Source: Halomonas urmiana
GTDB taxonomy: Bacteria; Pseudomonadota; Gammaproteobacteria; Pseudomonadales; Halomonadaceae
Direction of reading: 5' to 3'
DNA: 45,415 nucleotides
NCBI RefSeq assembly: GCF_005780185.1
Contig: NZ_VBUI01000029.1
Coordinates: 1 to 45,415, forward strand
Of this stretch, positions 24,315 to 32,345 are shown in pieces. The position numbers were made by a program, and so were the translations under genes. The notes under the pieces were generated by a model that was given only the letters and a program-made list of their open reading frames with translations, was not told the origin of the DNA and searched no databases. Positions within the stretch are counted from its first letter, which is position 1; each line of letters opens with the position of its first letter.

Positions 24315-25049
24315 ATGCGCCTGATCCAGATCACCGACTGCCACCTCTACGCCGACCCCGCGGCGCGCGGTCGGATCGGGGTGCCGCTGCGCCAGCTCGA
24401 GGCCGTGGTCGAGGCGGTCAATCGTGAGCGCCCGGATCGGGTGGTGGTCAGCGGCGACATCAGCCAGGACGAGACGGCGGCCTCCTATGGGCTGGCCGAG
24501 CGGACCCTGTCGCGGCTCGACGCCCCCTGGTGCTGGCTGCCGGGCAACCATGACCGCACCGACCTGATGGCCGAGCGTCGGGCGCTGCCCGCCGAGCTCG
24601 ACCTGGGCGACTGGCGTGCGCTGCTGCTGGATACCCAGGTCCGCGGTCGCGAGGGCGGGGAGCTGGGGGCCGAGCGGCTGGCGGCCCTGGACGTGCACTT
24701 GGCCGGTGACGATCGCCCGACGCTTTTGATCATGCACCACCCGCCGTTGGCCATCGGTACGGCCTGGCTCGACGCGATCGGCCTGGCCGACGCCGAGGCC
24801 TTCTGGCGCCTTGTCGCCCCGCATCGCCAGGTGCGAGCGGTATGCTTCGGCCATGTCCACCAGGCCTTCGAGGGCGCCAAGCTCCTGGCCGGCCGGCAGG
24901 TGGCGGTCTACGGCTGTCCCGCCGCCAGCGACCAGTTCCTGCCCGGCGCCACGACCTTCGCCCTCGACGAGGCCGCCCGCCCGGGCTATCGCCTCCTCGA
25001 CCTGGGTCCCGGCACGCTCGAGACCCGGGTGGTGCGCGTCGCGCCCTGA
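24315..25049 (+). CDS. cpdA: 3',5'-cyclic AMP phosphodiesterase CpdA
   Basis: A 244-residue calcineurin-type metallophosphoesterase that hydrolyses cAMP to AMP. All metal-binding motifs are visible: TDCHL (D8, H10), VSGDIS (D48), GNHDR (77-81), MHHPP in the middle and FGHVHQ near 182-187. It lies 79 nt after yqiB. In E. coli cpdA is followed by yqiA and parE; here a 9-kb block (cysD to pgi) separates them. Confidence 0.88.
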   Translation: MRLIQITDCHLYADPAARGRIGVPLRQLEAVVEAVNRERPDRVVVSGDISQDETAASYGLAERTLSRLDAPWCWLPGNHDRTDLMAERRALPAELDLGDWRALLLDTQVRGREGGELGAERLAALDVHLAGDDRPTLLIMHHPPLAIGTAWLDAIGLADAEAFWRLVAPHRQVRAVCFGHVHQAFEGAKLLAGRQVAVYGCPAASDQFLPGATTFALDEAARPGYRLLDLGPGTLETRVVRVAP

Positions 25050-25080
25050 AGGCCCGCGGCGTCACGCCAGGCTCTCCTGG

Positions 25081-25160
25081 TTAACATCGAGTAGTTAAAA
25101 TAAGTATAAAAAGATAGTTATTGATTCTTTTGGGTTATTATCGACCCGGCGTTACCCTGT
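25081..25160 (+). promoter_or_regulatory. AT-rich region upstream of cysD
   Basis: An abrupt AT-rich stretch in an otherwise GC-rich region, with A/T runs at 25096-25130 and a possible -10 box TATTAT at 25136-25141. In related bacteria cysD is activated by CysB, whose sites are long and AT-rich, so this is the likely control region. No clear -35 box is visible, as expected for an activator-dependent promoter. The CysB link is inference. Confidence 0.45.
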
Positions 25161-25205
25161 GTCGCATGATCTCTCCCGCCCAACGTCATGCGAGGTAGCC
25201 GGGCC

Positions 25206-26177
25206 ATGAGCCATCTTTCCACACCGTCACGCGAGAGCGCCGTGGAGGCCGCCGTCGGCGACCCGACACCGTCGCGCCAGCGCCTCACCCATCTGCAGCA
25301 GCTCGAGGCCGAGTCGATCCACATCATCCGCGAGGTGGTGGCGGAGTTTGCCAACCCGGTGATGCTCTACTCCATCGGCAAGGACTCCTCGGTGATGCTG
25401 CACCTGGCGCGCAAGGCCTTCTATCCCGGCCCGCCGCCGTTCCCGCTGATGCACGTCAACACCACCTGGAAGTTCCGCGAGATGATCGAGTTCCGCGACC
25501 GCATGGCCGCGGAGTCCGGCATGGAGCTGATCGAGCACATCAACGAGGAGGGGCGCGCCGCCGGCATCAACCCCTTCGACCACGGCTCCAGCGGCTACAC
25601 CGACGTGATGAAGACCGCGGCCCTCAAGCAGGCGCTGGACAAGTACGGCTTCGACGCCGCCTTCGGCGGGGCGCGCCGCGACGAGGAAGCCAGCCGCGCC
25701 AAGGAGCGGGTGTTCTCCTTCCGCGACCGGCACCACCGCTGGGACCCCAAGAGCCAGCGGCCTGAGCTGTGGAACCTCTACAACGCCCGGGTCAACAAGG
25801 GCGAGTCGATTCGCGCCTTCCCGCTCTCCAACTGGACCGAGCTGGATATCTGGCAATACATCCATCTCGAGGGCATTCCCATCGTGCCGCTCTACTTCTC
25901 CGCACCGCGTCCGGTGGTGGAACGCGACGGCATGCAGATCATGGTCGACGACGACCGCCTGCCGCTGGAGCCCGGCGAGGTGCCCGAGGAGAAGTGGGTG
26001 CGCTTCCGCACCCTCGGCTGCTATCCGCTGACCGGCGCCGTGGAGTCCCGGGCGGCCACCCTGCCCGAGATCATCCAGGAGATGCTGCTGACCCGCACCA
26101 GCGAGCGCAGCGGCCGTGCCATCGACCACGATCAGGCCGGCTCCATGGAGAAGAAGAAGCGCGAGGGTTACTTCTAA
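25206..26177 (+). CDS. cysD: sulfate adenylyltransferase subunit 2 (CysD)
   Basis: A 323-residue PP-loop (PAPS reductase-fold) enzyme. With CysN it makes adenosine 5'-phosphosulfate from ATP and sulfate. The PP-loop [14 protein letters not shown] is at 55-68, followed by [35 protein letters not shown] (split as in the family) and the C-terminal [20 protein letters not shown]. It probably starts at ATG 25206 with GAGGT upstream. The stop codon TAA forms part of a 9-bp hairpin (26175-26195), and a heptad-repeat element separates it from cysN. Confidence 0.95.
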   Translation: MSHLSTPSRESAVEAAVGDPTPSRQRLTHLQQLEAESIHIIREVVAEFANPVMLYSIGKDSSVMLHLARKAFYPGPPPFPLMHVNTTWKFREMIEFRDRMAAESGMELIEHINEEGRAAGINPFDHGSSGYTDVMKTAALKQALDKYGFDAAFGGARRDEEASRAKERVFSFRDRHHRWDPKSQRPELWNLYNARVNKGESIRAFPLSNWTELDIWQYIHLEGIPIVPLYFSAPRPVVERDGMQIMVDDDRLPLEPGEVPEEKWVRFRTLGCYPLTGAVESRAATLPEIIQEMLLTRTSERSGRAIDHDQAGSMEKKKREGYF

Positions 26178-26375
26178 GCGCGCGGAGCGCGCTTAGAAAG
26201 CCGTAAGCGGAAAGCTTGAAGCTGTAAGAAAACCCAAGGGGAACTTCTGGTGGGTTTCGGGAGGCTTCAGGCATACAAGCTATCGGCAAGGCCATCCAAC
26301 GAAAGATATTGGCTGTGAGCCGGGGAGCGACTGGGGTTCTTCCAGCTTCCGGCTTACAACTTCAAGCTATAGGTG
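26175..26375. repeat. heptad-repeat intergenic element A (cysD-cysN)
   Basis: A hairpin TAAGCGCGC/GCGCGCTTA (26175-26183, 26187-26195) is followed by a left arm built of xxAAGC-type words (26199-26228, ending GAAGCTGTAAG), then an inner stem AAACCCA (26230-26236) with TGGGTTT (26251-26257). A right arm of the complementary CTTNNNG words (26339-26370: CTTCCAG, CTTCCGG, CTTACAA) lies just before cysN. The same layout recurs at four other places in this window. Confidence 0.6.
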
Positions 26376-26379
26376 TGTT

Positions 26380-27804
26380 ATGGCACATGCGTCAGAATTG
26401 ATCGCGGAAGATATCGAAGCCTACCTCCACGAGCACGAGAACAAGGACCTGCTGCGCTTCATCACCTGCGGCAGCGTCGATGACGGCAAGTCGACCCTGA
26501 TCGGGCGGCTGCTGCACGACTCCAAGATGATCTTCGACGACCAGCTGGCGGCGATTACCCAGGCCTCGAAGAAGAGCGGCACCACCGGCGAGGCGGTGGA
26601 CCTGGCGCTGCTGGTCGATGGCCTGCAGTCCGAGCGGGAGCAGGGCATCACCATCGACGTGGCCTACCGCTTCTTCTCCACCGACAAGCGCAAGTTCATC
26701 ATCGCCGACACCCCGGGCCACGAGCAGTACACCCGCAACATGGCGACCGGGGCCTCCACGGCGAGCCTGGCGATCATCCTGATCGATGCCCGCTACGGCG
26801 TGCAGACCCAGACCCGTCGTCACAGCTTCATCGCCGACCTACTGGGCATCCAGCACCTGGTGATCGCGGTGAACAAGATGGACCTGGTCGGCTTCGACGA
26901 GGCGCGCTTCGAGGAGATCGTCGCCAAGTATCGCGCCTTCGCCGAGCAGCTCGACGCCCCCGACATCCGCTTCGTGCCGCTCTCGGCGCTGGAGGGCGAC
27001 AACGTCGTCAATCGCAGCGAGAAGACGCCCTGGTACGCCGGTCCGCCGCTGCTCGAGCTGCTGGAGAGCGTCGAGGTGAGCCGCGATCGCAACCTGACCG
27101 ACCTGCGCCTGCCGGTGCAGATCGTCAATCGCCCCGATCTGGATTTTCGCGGCTACGCCGGCACCCTGGAGGCGGGCATCCTGCGCCCGGGTCAGGCGAT
27201 CAAGGTGCTGCCCTCCGGGCGGACCTCGACGGTGGAGCGGATCGTCACCTTCGATGGCGACCTGGATATCGCCTGGCCGGGTCAGGCGATCACCGTCACC
27301 CTGGTCGATGAGCTCGATATCTCCCGGGGCGACTGGATCGTCGCCGCCGACGCCGAGGTCGCCCTGGCCGACGCCTTCGAGGCGGATATCGTGTGGATGC
27401 ACGACGAGCCCCTCGCCCCCGGGCGGCCGGTCGACATCCGCCTGGCCGGGCGCTCCGTGGCGGGGCGGGTCGGCGAGATCCTCCACCAGGTCGACGTCAA
27501 CAGCCAGGCGCGCCATTCGGCCGAGCGGCTCGAGCTCAACGCCATCGCCCGCTGCCGGGTCGAGCTGACGGCCGAGGTGGCGCTGGACGACTACGATCGC
27601 AGTCCGGGCACCGGCAGCTTCATCGTCATCGACCGGCTCACCAACCTCACGGTGGGCGCGGGGATGATCCGCGGTGTCGCGCAGTCGGGCGCTCGCCCGG
27701 CGGGCGAGGTCGATTGGGCCGGCTTCGAGCTGGAACTCAATGCCCTGGTGCGCAAGTACTTCCCGCACTGGGAGGCGAAGGACCTGCGCGAGCTGCTCAA
27801 ATAG
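26380..27804 (+). CDS. cysN: sulfate adenylyltransferase subunit 1 (CysN), GTPase
   Basis: A 474-residue EF-Tu-like GTPase that drives the CysD reaction by GTP hydrolysis. The G motifs are clear: GSVDDGKST at 31-39, [28 protein letters not shown] and NKMDLV. The C-terminal beta-barrel domains follow, ending near KDLRELLK. There is no fused CysC (APS kinase) domain. It is separated from cysD by repeat element A but points the same way. Confidence 0.95.
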   Translation: MAHASELIAEDIEAYLHEHENKDLLRFITCGSVDDGKSTLIGRLLHDSKMIFDDQLAAITQASKKSGTTGEAVDLALLVDGLQSEREQGITIDVAYRFFSTDKRKFIIADTPGHEQYTRNMATGASTASLAIILIDARYGVQTQTRRHSFIADLLGIQHLVIAVNKMDLVGFDEARFEEIVAKYRAFAEQLDAPDIRFVPLSALEGDNVVNRSEKTPWYAGPPLLELLESVEVSRDRNLTDLRLPVQIVNRPDLDFRGYAGTLEAGILRPGQAIKVLPSGRTSTVERIVTFDGDLDIAWPGQAITVTLVDELDISRGDWIVAADAEVALADAFEADIVWMHDEPLAPGRPVDIRLAGRSVAGRVGEILHQVDVNSQARHSAERLELNAIARCRVELTAEVALDDYDRSPGTGSFIVIDRLTNLTVGAGMIRGVAQSGARPAGEVDWAGFELELNALVRKYFPHWEAKDLRELLK

Positions 27805-27820
27805 GCCGATGACTCCGGCC

Positions 27821-27861
27821 GACAACGAGCCCGGCGACCCCGTGTCGTCGGGCTTCTTGTC
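27821..27861 (+). terminator. hairpin after cysN
   Basis: GACAACGAGCCCG (27821-27833) pairs with CGGGCTTCTTGTC (27849-27861) with a few mismatches or G-T pairs, and an inner GCGAC/GTCGT extension. It begins 17 nt after the cysN stop. There is no strong T-run. Confidence 0.45.
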
Positions 27862-27938
27862 GTCTAGGGCAGGCGGTTCGGAAACCGGCTCTGGTAGGCT
27901 GGGTCCAATGACCTAACTCAGCCCCGGAGCCCGACCCG

Positions 27939-28613
27939 ATGATCGTCCTGGCAATCGCCCTGCTGCTGGCCCTCTTCCTGCTGCCCAATCTCTGGGCGAA
28001 GTGGGTGCTGGCGCGCCATGCCCGTGGGCGCGAGGAGTATCCCGGGACCGGGGGCGAGCTGGCCGACCACCTGATCCGGCGGCTGGGGCTCGAGGGGGTC
28101 AGGGTGGAGGTGACCGACCAGGGCGATCACTACGATCCCGAAGCGCGCCGGGTGCGCCTTTCCCGGGAACACTTCGAGGGCCGCTCGCTTACCGCGGTGA
28201 CGGTGGCGGCCCACGAGGTGGGCCATGCCATCCAGCACCGCGAGGGCTACGCGCCGCTGCTGGCCCGCTCGCGCCTGGTGGCCGTGGCACAGAAGGCCGA
28301 GAAGGTCGGGGCGCTCTTGATGATGGCCGCGCCCTTCCTGTTCGTGCTGACACGCCTGCCTGGCGGCCTGGTCGTCGTGGTGGCCCTGGCGGTGATCAGC
28401 TTCGGCACCGCGGCGCTGGTGCATCTGGTGACCCTGCCGGTGGAGTTCGATGCCAGTTTCGGGCGGGCCCTGCCGCTGCTCGCGGAGTACATTCCGGCCC
28501 GAGACATGCCCGGCGCCCGCCACGTGCTCACCGCCTGCGCCTTCACCTACGTGGCGGCGTCGCTAGCCAGCGTCCTCAACCTGGGGCGCTGGCTGGTGAT
28601 CCTCAGGCGCTGA
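27939..28613 (+). CDS. YugP-type membrane zinc metallopeptidase
   Basis: A 224-residue inner-membrane protein with an N-terminal membrane helix (1-20), a soluble part containing AAHEVGHAIQHREG (zinc motif HEVGH at 92-96), two or three further hydrophobic helices (about 125-155 and near the C-terminus), and the LPVEFDAS motif that probably carries the third zinc ligand. This matches the YugP family (COG2738). Its substrate is unknown. It is a single gene followed by a strong terminator. Confidence 0.85.
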   Translation: MIVLAIALLLALFLLPNLWAKWVLARHARGREEYPGTGGELADHLIRRLGLEGVRVEVTDQGDHYDPEARRVRLSREHFEGRSLTAVTVAAHEVGHAIQHREGYAPLLARSRLVAVAQKAEKVGALLMMAAPFLFVLTRLPGGLVVVVALAVISFGTAALVHLVTLPVEFDASFGRALPLLAEYIPARDMPGARHVLTACAFTYVAASLASVLNLGRWLVILRR

Positions 28614-28660
28614 AGGCTGGGCCTACGATGAACTGGAGGCAGGCGAGGCCTGCCAACAAC

Positions 28661-28690
28661 GCAAAAGCCGCTCATCGGAGCGGCTTTTGC
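28661..28690 (+). terminator. Rho-independent terminator
   Basis: A perfect 13-bp stem GCAAAAGCCGCTC/GAGCGGCTTTTGC around ATCG (28661-28690), with a U-run at the end of the stem. It lies 48 nt after the YugP-type gene. Confidence 0.85.
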
Positions 28691-28747
28691 GTGTCTGCCG
28701 GCCGTCCACGTTCATTGCAGAGGTCACGACCCACTTTAACCCGAGAG

Positions 28748-28835
28748 GTTGGAAACCTTGAGCGGCGCCGCTGCAACCAACGGGTAGATGCGCCGCTGGT
28801 GCGCATCATCAACCCGCTGGAGGGGAGGAGTCACC
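28748..28835 (+). promoter_or_regulatory. candidate ECF-type promoter and palindrome
   Basis: GGTTGGAAAC (28747-28756) contains GGAAAC, a usual -35 core for ECF sigma factors, and is followed by the perfect 12-bp palindrome AGCGGCGCCGCT at 28761-28772. It lies upstream of an operon whose last gene encodes an ECF sigma factor, which suggests autoregulation. No convincing -10 box can be named. GGAGGGGAGGAG at about 28820-28830 provides the ribosome binding site of the first gene. Confidence 0.35.
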
Positions 28836-29270
28836 ATGAATACCTTCAAGAAACTGACAATCGGACTGGGAGTGGCCGGGCTGCTGGGCGGCCTCTCCTC
28901 ACAGGCACTGGCCCATGATGAGGAAGCGTTGCGCCAGGCGCCGCCCACGGCGCCCTTCATCAAGGTCAGTGATGCCTTGCCGCTGCCGGAGTTTATCCCT
29001 GGGCTCGGCACGCTCTTCGTCGACCCCGATACCCTGCCGGCCGGCCCCTTCCTGGCCTATGATCGCGAGGGGCGGCTGTCGGCGACCGTCTATATGACGC
29101 CCCTGGCGGCGCTGGAGGAAGGAACGGCCTTCAATGATATGGCGGTGGGCCGGCACCATGCCGAGTCGGTGGATATCTACTACAACGCCGGCCACCCCGG
29201 CGTGGATGAGCCCCATGCCCATGTCGTGCTGTTCCACGACAGCGAAGCGAAAGCGAGGCTGTCGCCATGA
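28836..29270 (+). CDS. periplasmic protein of unknown function (TTHB210/DUF5602-like)
   Basis: A 144-residue exported protein with a signal peptide cut after ALA at 26. The mature part has FIKVSDALPLPEFIPGLGTL, then FVDPDTLPAGPFLAYDREGR, TVYMTPLAAL and HHAESVDIYYNAGHPGVDEP followed by HAHVVLFH. The His-rich motifs suggest metal or ligand binding. It resembles the DUF5602/TTHB210 group, but I hold this loosely. It is the first gene of a three-gene operon and overlaps the cupredoxin gene by 4 nt. The ATG was chosen by GGAGGAG 5 nt upstream. Confidence 0.7.
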   Translation: MNTFKKLTIGLGVAGLLGGLSSQALAHDEEALRQAPPTAPFIKVSDALPLPEFIPGLGTLFVDPDTLPAGPFLAYDREGRLSATVYMTPLAALEEGTAFNDMAVGRHHAESVDIYYNAGHPGVDEPHAHVVLFHDSEAKARLSP

Positions 29271-29800
29271 GCCTGTCTCGACGCCGGTTTCTGGCCATGA
29301 GCGGCGGCATCGCCGCTCTGGCCGCGCTGCCCCTGGCCATCGCTCGGCCGGCTCCCGAGGTCGAGATCGCCATGCGCGGCACGGCGCGCGGCGAGCGGGT
29401 GTGGTTCACGCCACTGGGGGTCGCGGTGGCGCCATCGACGCGTGTGCGCTTCGTCAACCGTGATCCTGGCAATAGTCATACGGCGACGGCCTATCATCCG
29501 ATGAACTTCGAGCGGCCGAACCGTGTTCCCGATGCGGCTATACCGTTTCACAGCGGGTTTCTGCTGCCGGGTGACACCTTCGAGGTGGTGCTGGACGCCC
29601 CGGGGGTCTATGACTACTACTGCCAGCCCCATGAGCGGGCGGGCATGGTAGGGCGCATCGTGGTGGGTATCCCGGAGACGCCAGGCTGGCAGAGGGAGGT
29701 CGTCGAGACGACCCACGTCGCCGCCGCGGCACTGGCGGCGCTGCCGTCGGTAGAGAAGATTCTTGCACACGGCCAGGTGATGCCGGAGGAGGCTGCATGA
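29267..29800 (+). CDS. Tat-exported cupredoxin (plastocyanin/azurin-like)
   Basis: A 177-residue protein with a twin-arginine signal (SRRRFLAMSGG) and a cupredoxin domain. Likely type 1 copper ligands are H71 (GNSHTATAYHP), C119 and H122 (YYCQPHERAGM) and M127. Export by Tat suits a folded copper protein. An electron-transfer or copper-sensing role in the periplasm is expected; the partner is unknown. Its start and stop codons overlap both neighbours by 4 nt (ATGA), so it is produced with the periplasmic protein and the sigma factor. Confidence 0.85.
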   Translation: MSLSRRRFLAMSGGIAALAALPLAIARPAPEVEIAMRGTARGERVWFTPLGVAVAPSTRVRFVNRDPGNSHTATAYHPMNFERPNRVPDAAIPFHSGFLLPGDTFEVVLDAPGVYDYYCQPHERAGMVGRIVVGIPETPGWQREVVETTHVAAAALAALPSVEKILAHGQVMPEEAA

Positions 29801-30531
29801 CGCATGGTGTACGCGGTCTTGAGTCGCCCGCACAGCTGGCGTCGGCGCTTGCCGGTGAGGCGGAAGGCGAACTGGTCGCCCGGGCACGGCGTGGCGACGA
29901 GGCGGCGGTGCGCGAGCTGGTGCGACGCTTCAACCCGCGGCTGTTTCGCATCGCGCGTGGCCTACTGGACAGCGACGCCGCCGCGGAAGAGGCGGTGCAG
30001 GAGGCCTATATGGCGGCCTTCACACGGCTCGACACCTTTCGCGGCACGGCGCGCTTCTCCACCTGGCTGACCCGCATCACCATCAACCAGGCCAGGATGC
30101 AGTGGCGTCGTCGGCGTCCGTTGGAGGAGTACGATACCGTGGATGAGCGTGATACCGATGACACCGTGGTGATCTTTCCCGGTATCGGCCCCGACGCCCT
30201 CGAGGCGGGGCTGGGTCGTCGCGAGTTTCGAACGCTGTTGGAAGAGGCGCTCGACGAACTGGCGCCGGAGTTCCGGCTGCCGTTCGTGATGCATGAGGTC
30301 GAAGGCATGGGCGTCTTCGCCATCGCCCGGGATCTGGGCATCAATCCCGCGACCATCAAGACGCGTCTGTTTCGGGCGCGCCGCAAGCTGCGTGCTCGTC
30401 TGGAGGCGAAGATGAAGGGAGGCTTCGGCGAGGTGTTTCCCTTCGATGGCGCGCGCTGTGCCGGCATGGCGGAGCGCGTTGTCGAGCGGCTCGTGTCGGC
30501 GGGGAGAATCAACCCGGCCGGTCGGCGATGA
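29797..30531 (+). CDS. ECF-type RNA polymerase sigma factor
   Basis: A 244-residue sigma-70 family factor of the ECF type. Region 2 is at about 40-110 (LVRRFNPRLFRIARGLLDSD, AEEAVQEAYMAAF, FRGTARFSTWLTRITINQAR) and region 4 at about 150-200 (LPFVMHEVEGMGVFAIARDL, then INPATIKTRLFRARRKLR). The C-terminal extension FPFDGARCAGMAERVVERLV contains a Cys and recurs in related ECF factors. No anti-sigma gene is next to it; the coupled exported genes upstream may take part in sensing. Its 3' end overlaps the end of convergent cmoB by 23 nt, so transcripts run into each other. Confidence 0.9.
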   Translation: MTHGVRGLESPAQLASALAGEAEGELVARARRGDEAAVRELVRRFNPRLFRIARGLLDSDAAAEEAVQEAYMAAFTRLDTFRGTARFSTWLTRITINQARMQWRRRRPLEEYDTVDERDTDDTVVIFPGIGPDALEAGLGRREFRTLLEEALDELAPEFRLPFVMHEVEGMGVFAIARDLGINPATIKTRLFRARRKLRARLEAKMKGGFGEVFPFDGARCAGMAERVVERLVSAGRINPAGRR

Positions 30532-31501
30532 CCACCGCGCGACGCGGGGTCGGGTAGCCCTCCCGGGTACGGGTCGGGTCGTCGGGGTCCAGGAAATCGG
30601 CCAGCGACTGGAAGGTCATCCAGTCGGTGGCGCGCTGCTCGTCGGTGGTGGTCACCGCCTCATCCACCACCCGTACGTTCTCGAACCCGCAGCGCTCGAG
30701 CCACTGGCAGAGCGCGGCGGAGGAGGGCAGGAAGTAGACGTTGGGCATGGCGGCGTAGCGCTCCCCGGGCAGCAGCACCGTGGTGGCGTCGCCCTCGACC
30801 ACCAGGGTCTCCAGCACCAGCTCGCCGCCCGGACGCAGGGTCTCCTTCAGCTGCACGAGATGCTCCAGCGGCGAGGGGCGGTGATAGAGCACGCCCATGG
30901 AGAACACCGTGTCGAAGAAGGCGAGCCGCTCGGGCACCTCCTCGATGCCCACCGGCAGGAAGTGGGTGCGGTGATCATCGGCGTCGCCGACGAAGTGGCG
31001 CACCGCCTGGAACTGCCAGAAGAAGCGCGGCGAGGGGTCGATCACCAGCACGAAGGCGGCCCCGGCCCCGGCCATGCGCCAGGCGTGATAGCCGTTGCCG
31101 CCGCCCACGTCGAGCACCCGGCGGCCCTTGAGTGGCGCCAGGTGCGGGGCCACCCGCTGCCACTTCCAGTCGGAGTGCCATTCGGTGTCGATGTGCACCC
31201 CGCCGAGGCAGTAGGGCCCCTTGCGCCAGGGCACGAGCTTTCTCAGCAGGTTCTCGGCCTGGCGGCGCTGGCTCTGGCTCAACTCGGCCTCGACGCTCAC
31301 CGTGTCGCGGGTGAGGTCGACGCGTCGCGTCGCGGGCAGCGCGGGGAGCTTAGCCACGGCCTTCTCCCAGGCCGGCAGGTCGCCGAAGCGCTGGCGGTCG
31401 AGTCCCCGGGCCAGCTGGTCGGGCAGGCGGGCCAGCCAGGTGTCGAGCCCTTGGTCGAGGAAGGCGCGGTAGAGGTCGCGATGTTCCGGTGCGATCGGCA
31501 C
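30509..31501 (-). CDS. cmoB: tRNA U34 carboxymethyltransferase CmoB
   Basis: A 330-residue enzyme that transfers the carboxymethyl group from carboxy-SAM to 5-hydroxyuridine 34 of tRNA. Family motifs are present: W-rich N-terminal helical part, RKGPYCLGGVHIDTEWHSDW (here preceded by VPW), the SAM site VLDVGGGNGYHAWRMAGAGA, and GVLYHRPSPLEHLVQLKETL with GGELVLETLVVEG. It lies 12 nt after cmoA in the same transcript. The 3' end overlaps the ECF sigma gene. Confidence 0.93.
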   Translation of the reverse strand: MPIAPEHRDLYRAFLDQGLDTWLARLPDQLARGLDRQRFGDLPAWEKAVAKLPALPATRRVDLTRDTVSVEAELSQSQRRQAENLLRKLVPWRKGPYCLGGVHIDTEWHSDWKWQRVAPHLAPLKGRRVLDVGGGNGYHAWRMAGAGAAFVLVIDPSPRFFWQFQAVRHFVGDADDHRTHFLPVGIEEVPERLAFFDTVFSMGVLYHRPSPLEHLVQLKETLRPGGELVLETLVVEGDATTVLLPGERYAAMPNVYFLPSSAALCQWLERCGFENVRVVDEAVTTTDEQRATDWMTFQSLADFLDPDDPTRTREGYPTPRRAVVIADRPG

Positions 31502-31513
31502 GGGGGGCTCCTT

Positions 31514-32260
31514 TTAGCGGCAGTCCTTGAAGGCGATCAGCGAGGCGAAGTTGAGGAACTGGAACCAGGTCTGGCTGCGCGGGAAACCGGCCCGGGCCAG
31601 GCGGGCGTGATGGCCCTCCAGGGTGTCCGGTACCAGCACGTTCTCCAGCGCCGTGCGCTTCTGGCTGATCTCCATCTCGCTGTAGCCGTTGGCGCGCTTG
31701 AAGTCGTGGTAGCGCTCCACCAGCCAGGCGTTCTCCTGCTCGTCGGCGGCCTGGATCTTCTCCGATAGGACCAGCACGCCGCCGGGCTCCAGGGCCGCGA
31801 AAAGCGTCGCGATCACCGCGTCGCGGTCCTCAGGGGCGAGGAACTGCAGGGTGAAGTTGAGCACGATCATGCCAGCGGGGGTGTAGTCCAGGTGGCGGAT
31901 ATCACCCTCGAGCACCTCCATGGCGTGATCGGGGCACTCCGCCGCCAGGGTCTCCCTGGCCCGCGCGACCATGGCCGGGGAGAGATCCACCCCGGTGTAG
32001 CGGAAGGCGTCCGGCGCCAGGGTGCCGGCCAGTGCCAGGCCGGCGGCGCCCAGCGAGCAGCCGAGGTCATAGACCTGGGCGCCGTGGCGCAGGTGGCGAC
32101 CGGCGATCAGGCCCAGCATGCCCAGTATCTGGCCGTAGCCCGGCACCGAGCGGCGAATCATGTCGGGAAAGCAGGCGACGACCTGCTCGTCGAAGGAGAA
32201 GCGCGCCACCCGGTCCAGGGGTGTCGAAAAGATCGCGTCACGGTAAGATGCGTCACTCAT
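31514..32260 (-). CDS. cmoA: carboxy-SAM synthase CmoA
   Basis: A 248-residue enzyme that makes carboxy-S-adenosylmethionine from SAM and prephenate, the donor used by CmoB. Typical motifs are [20 protein letters not shown], the SAM site [16 protein letters not shown], and [20 protein letters not shown]. It is the first gene of cmoA-cmoB and is divergent from pgi across an 85-nt gap. Confidence 0.93.
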   Translation of the reverse strand: MSDASYRDAIFSTPLDRVARFSFDEQVVACFPDMIRRSVPGYGQILGMLGLIAGRHLRHGAQVYDLGCSLGAAGLALAGTLAPDAFRYTGVDLSPAMVARARETLAAECPDHAMEVLEGDIRHLDYTPAGMIVLNFTLQFLAPEDRDAVIATLFAALEPGGVLVLSEKIQAADEQENAWLVERYHDFKRANGYSEMEISQKRTALENVLVPDTLEGHHARLARAGFPRSQTWFQFLNFASLIAFKDCR

Positions 32261-32345
32261 GGAACAGGCCGGATATCGTCAGAAAGGGGCGTTATTCTAC
32301 GCCTCGCCTACGCCGGCTGCACGACAGGACGTCAAGGAGGAAGCC

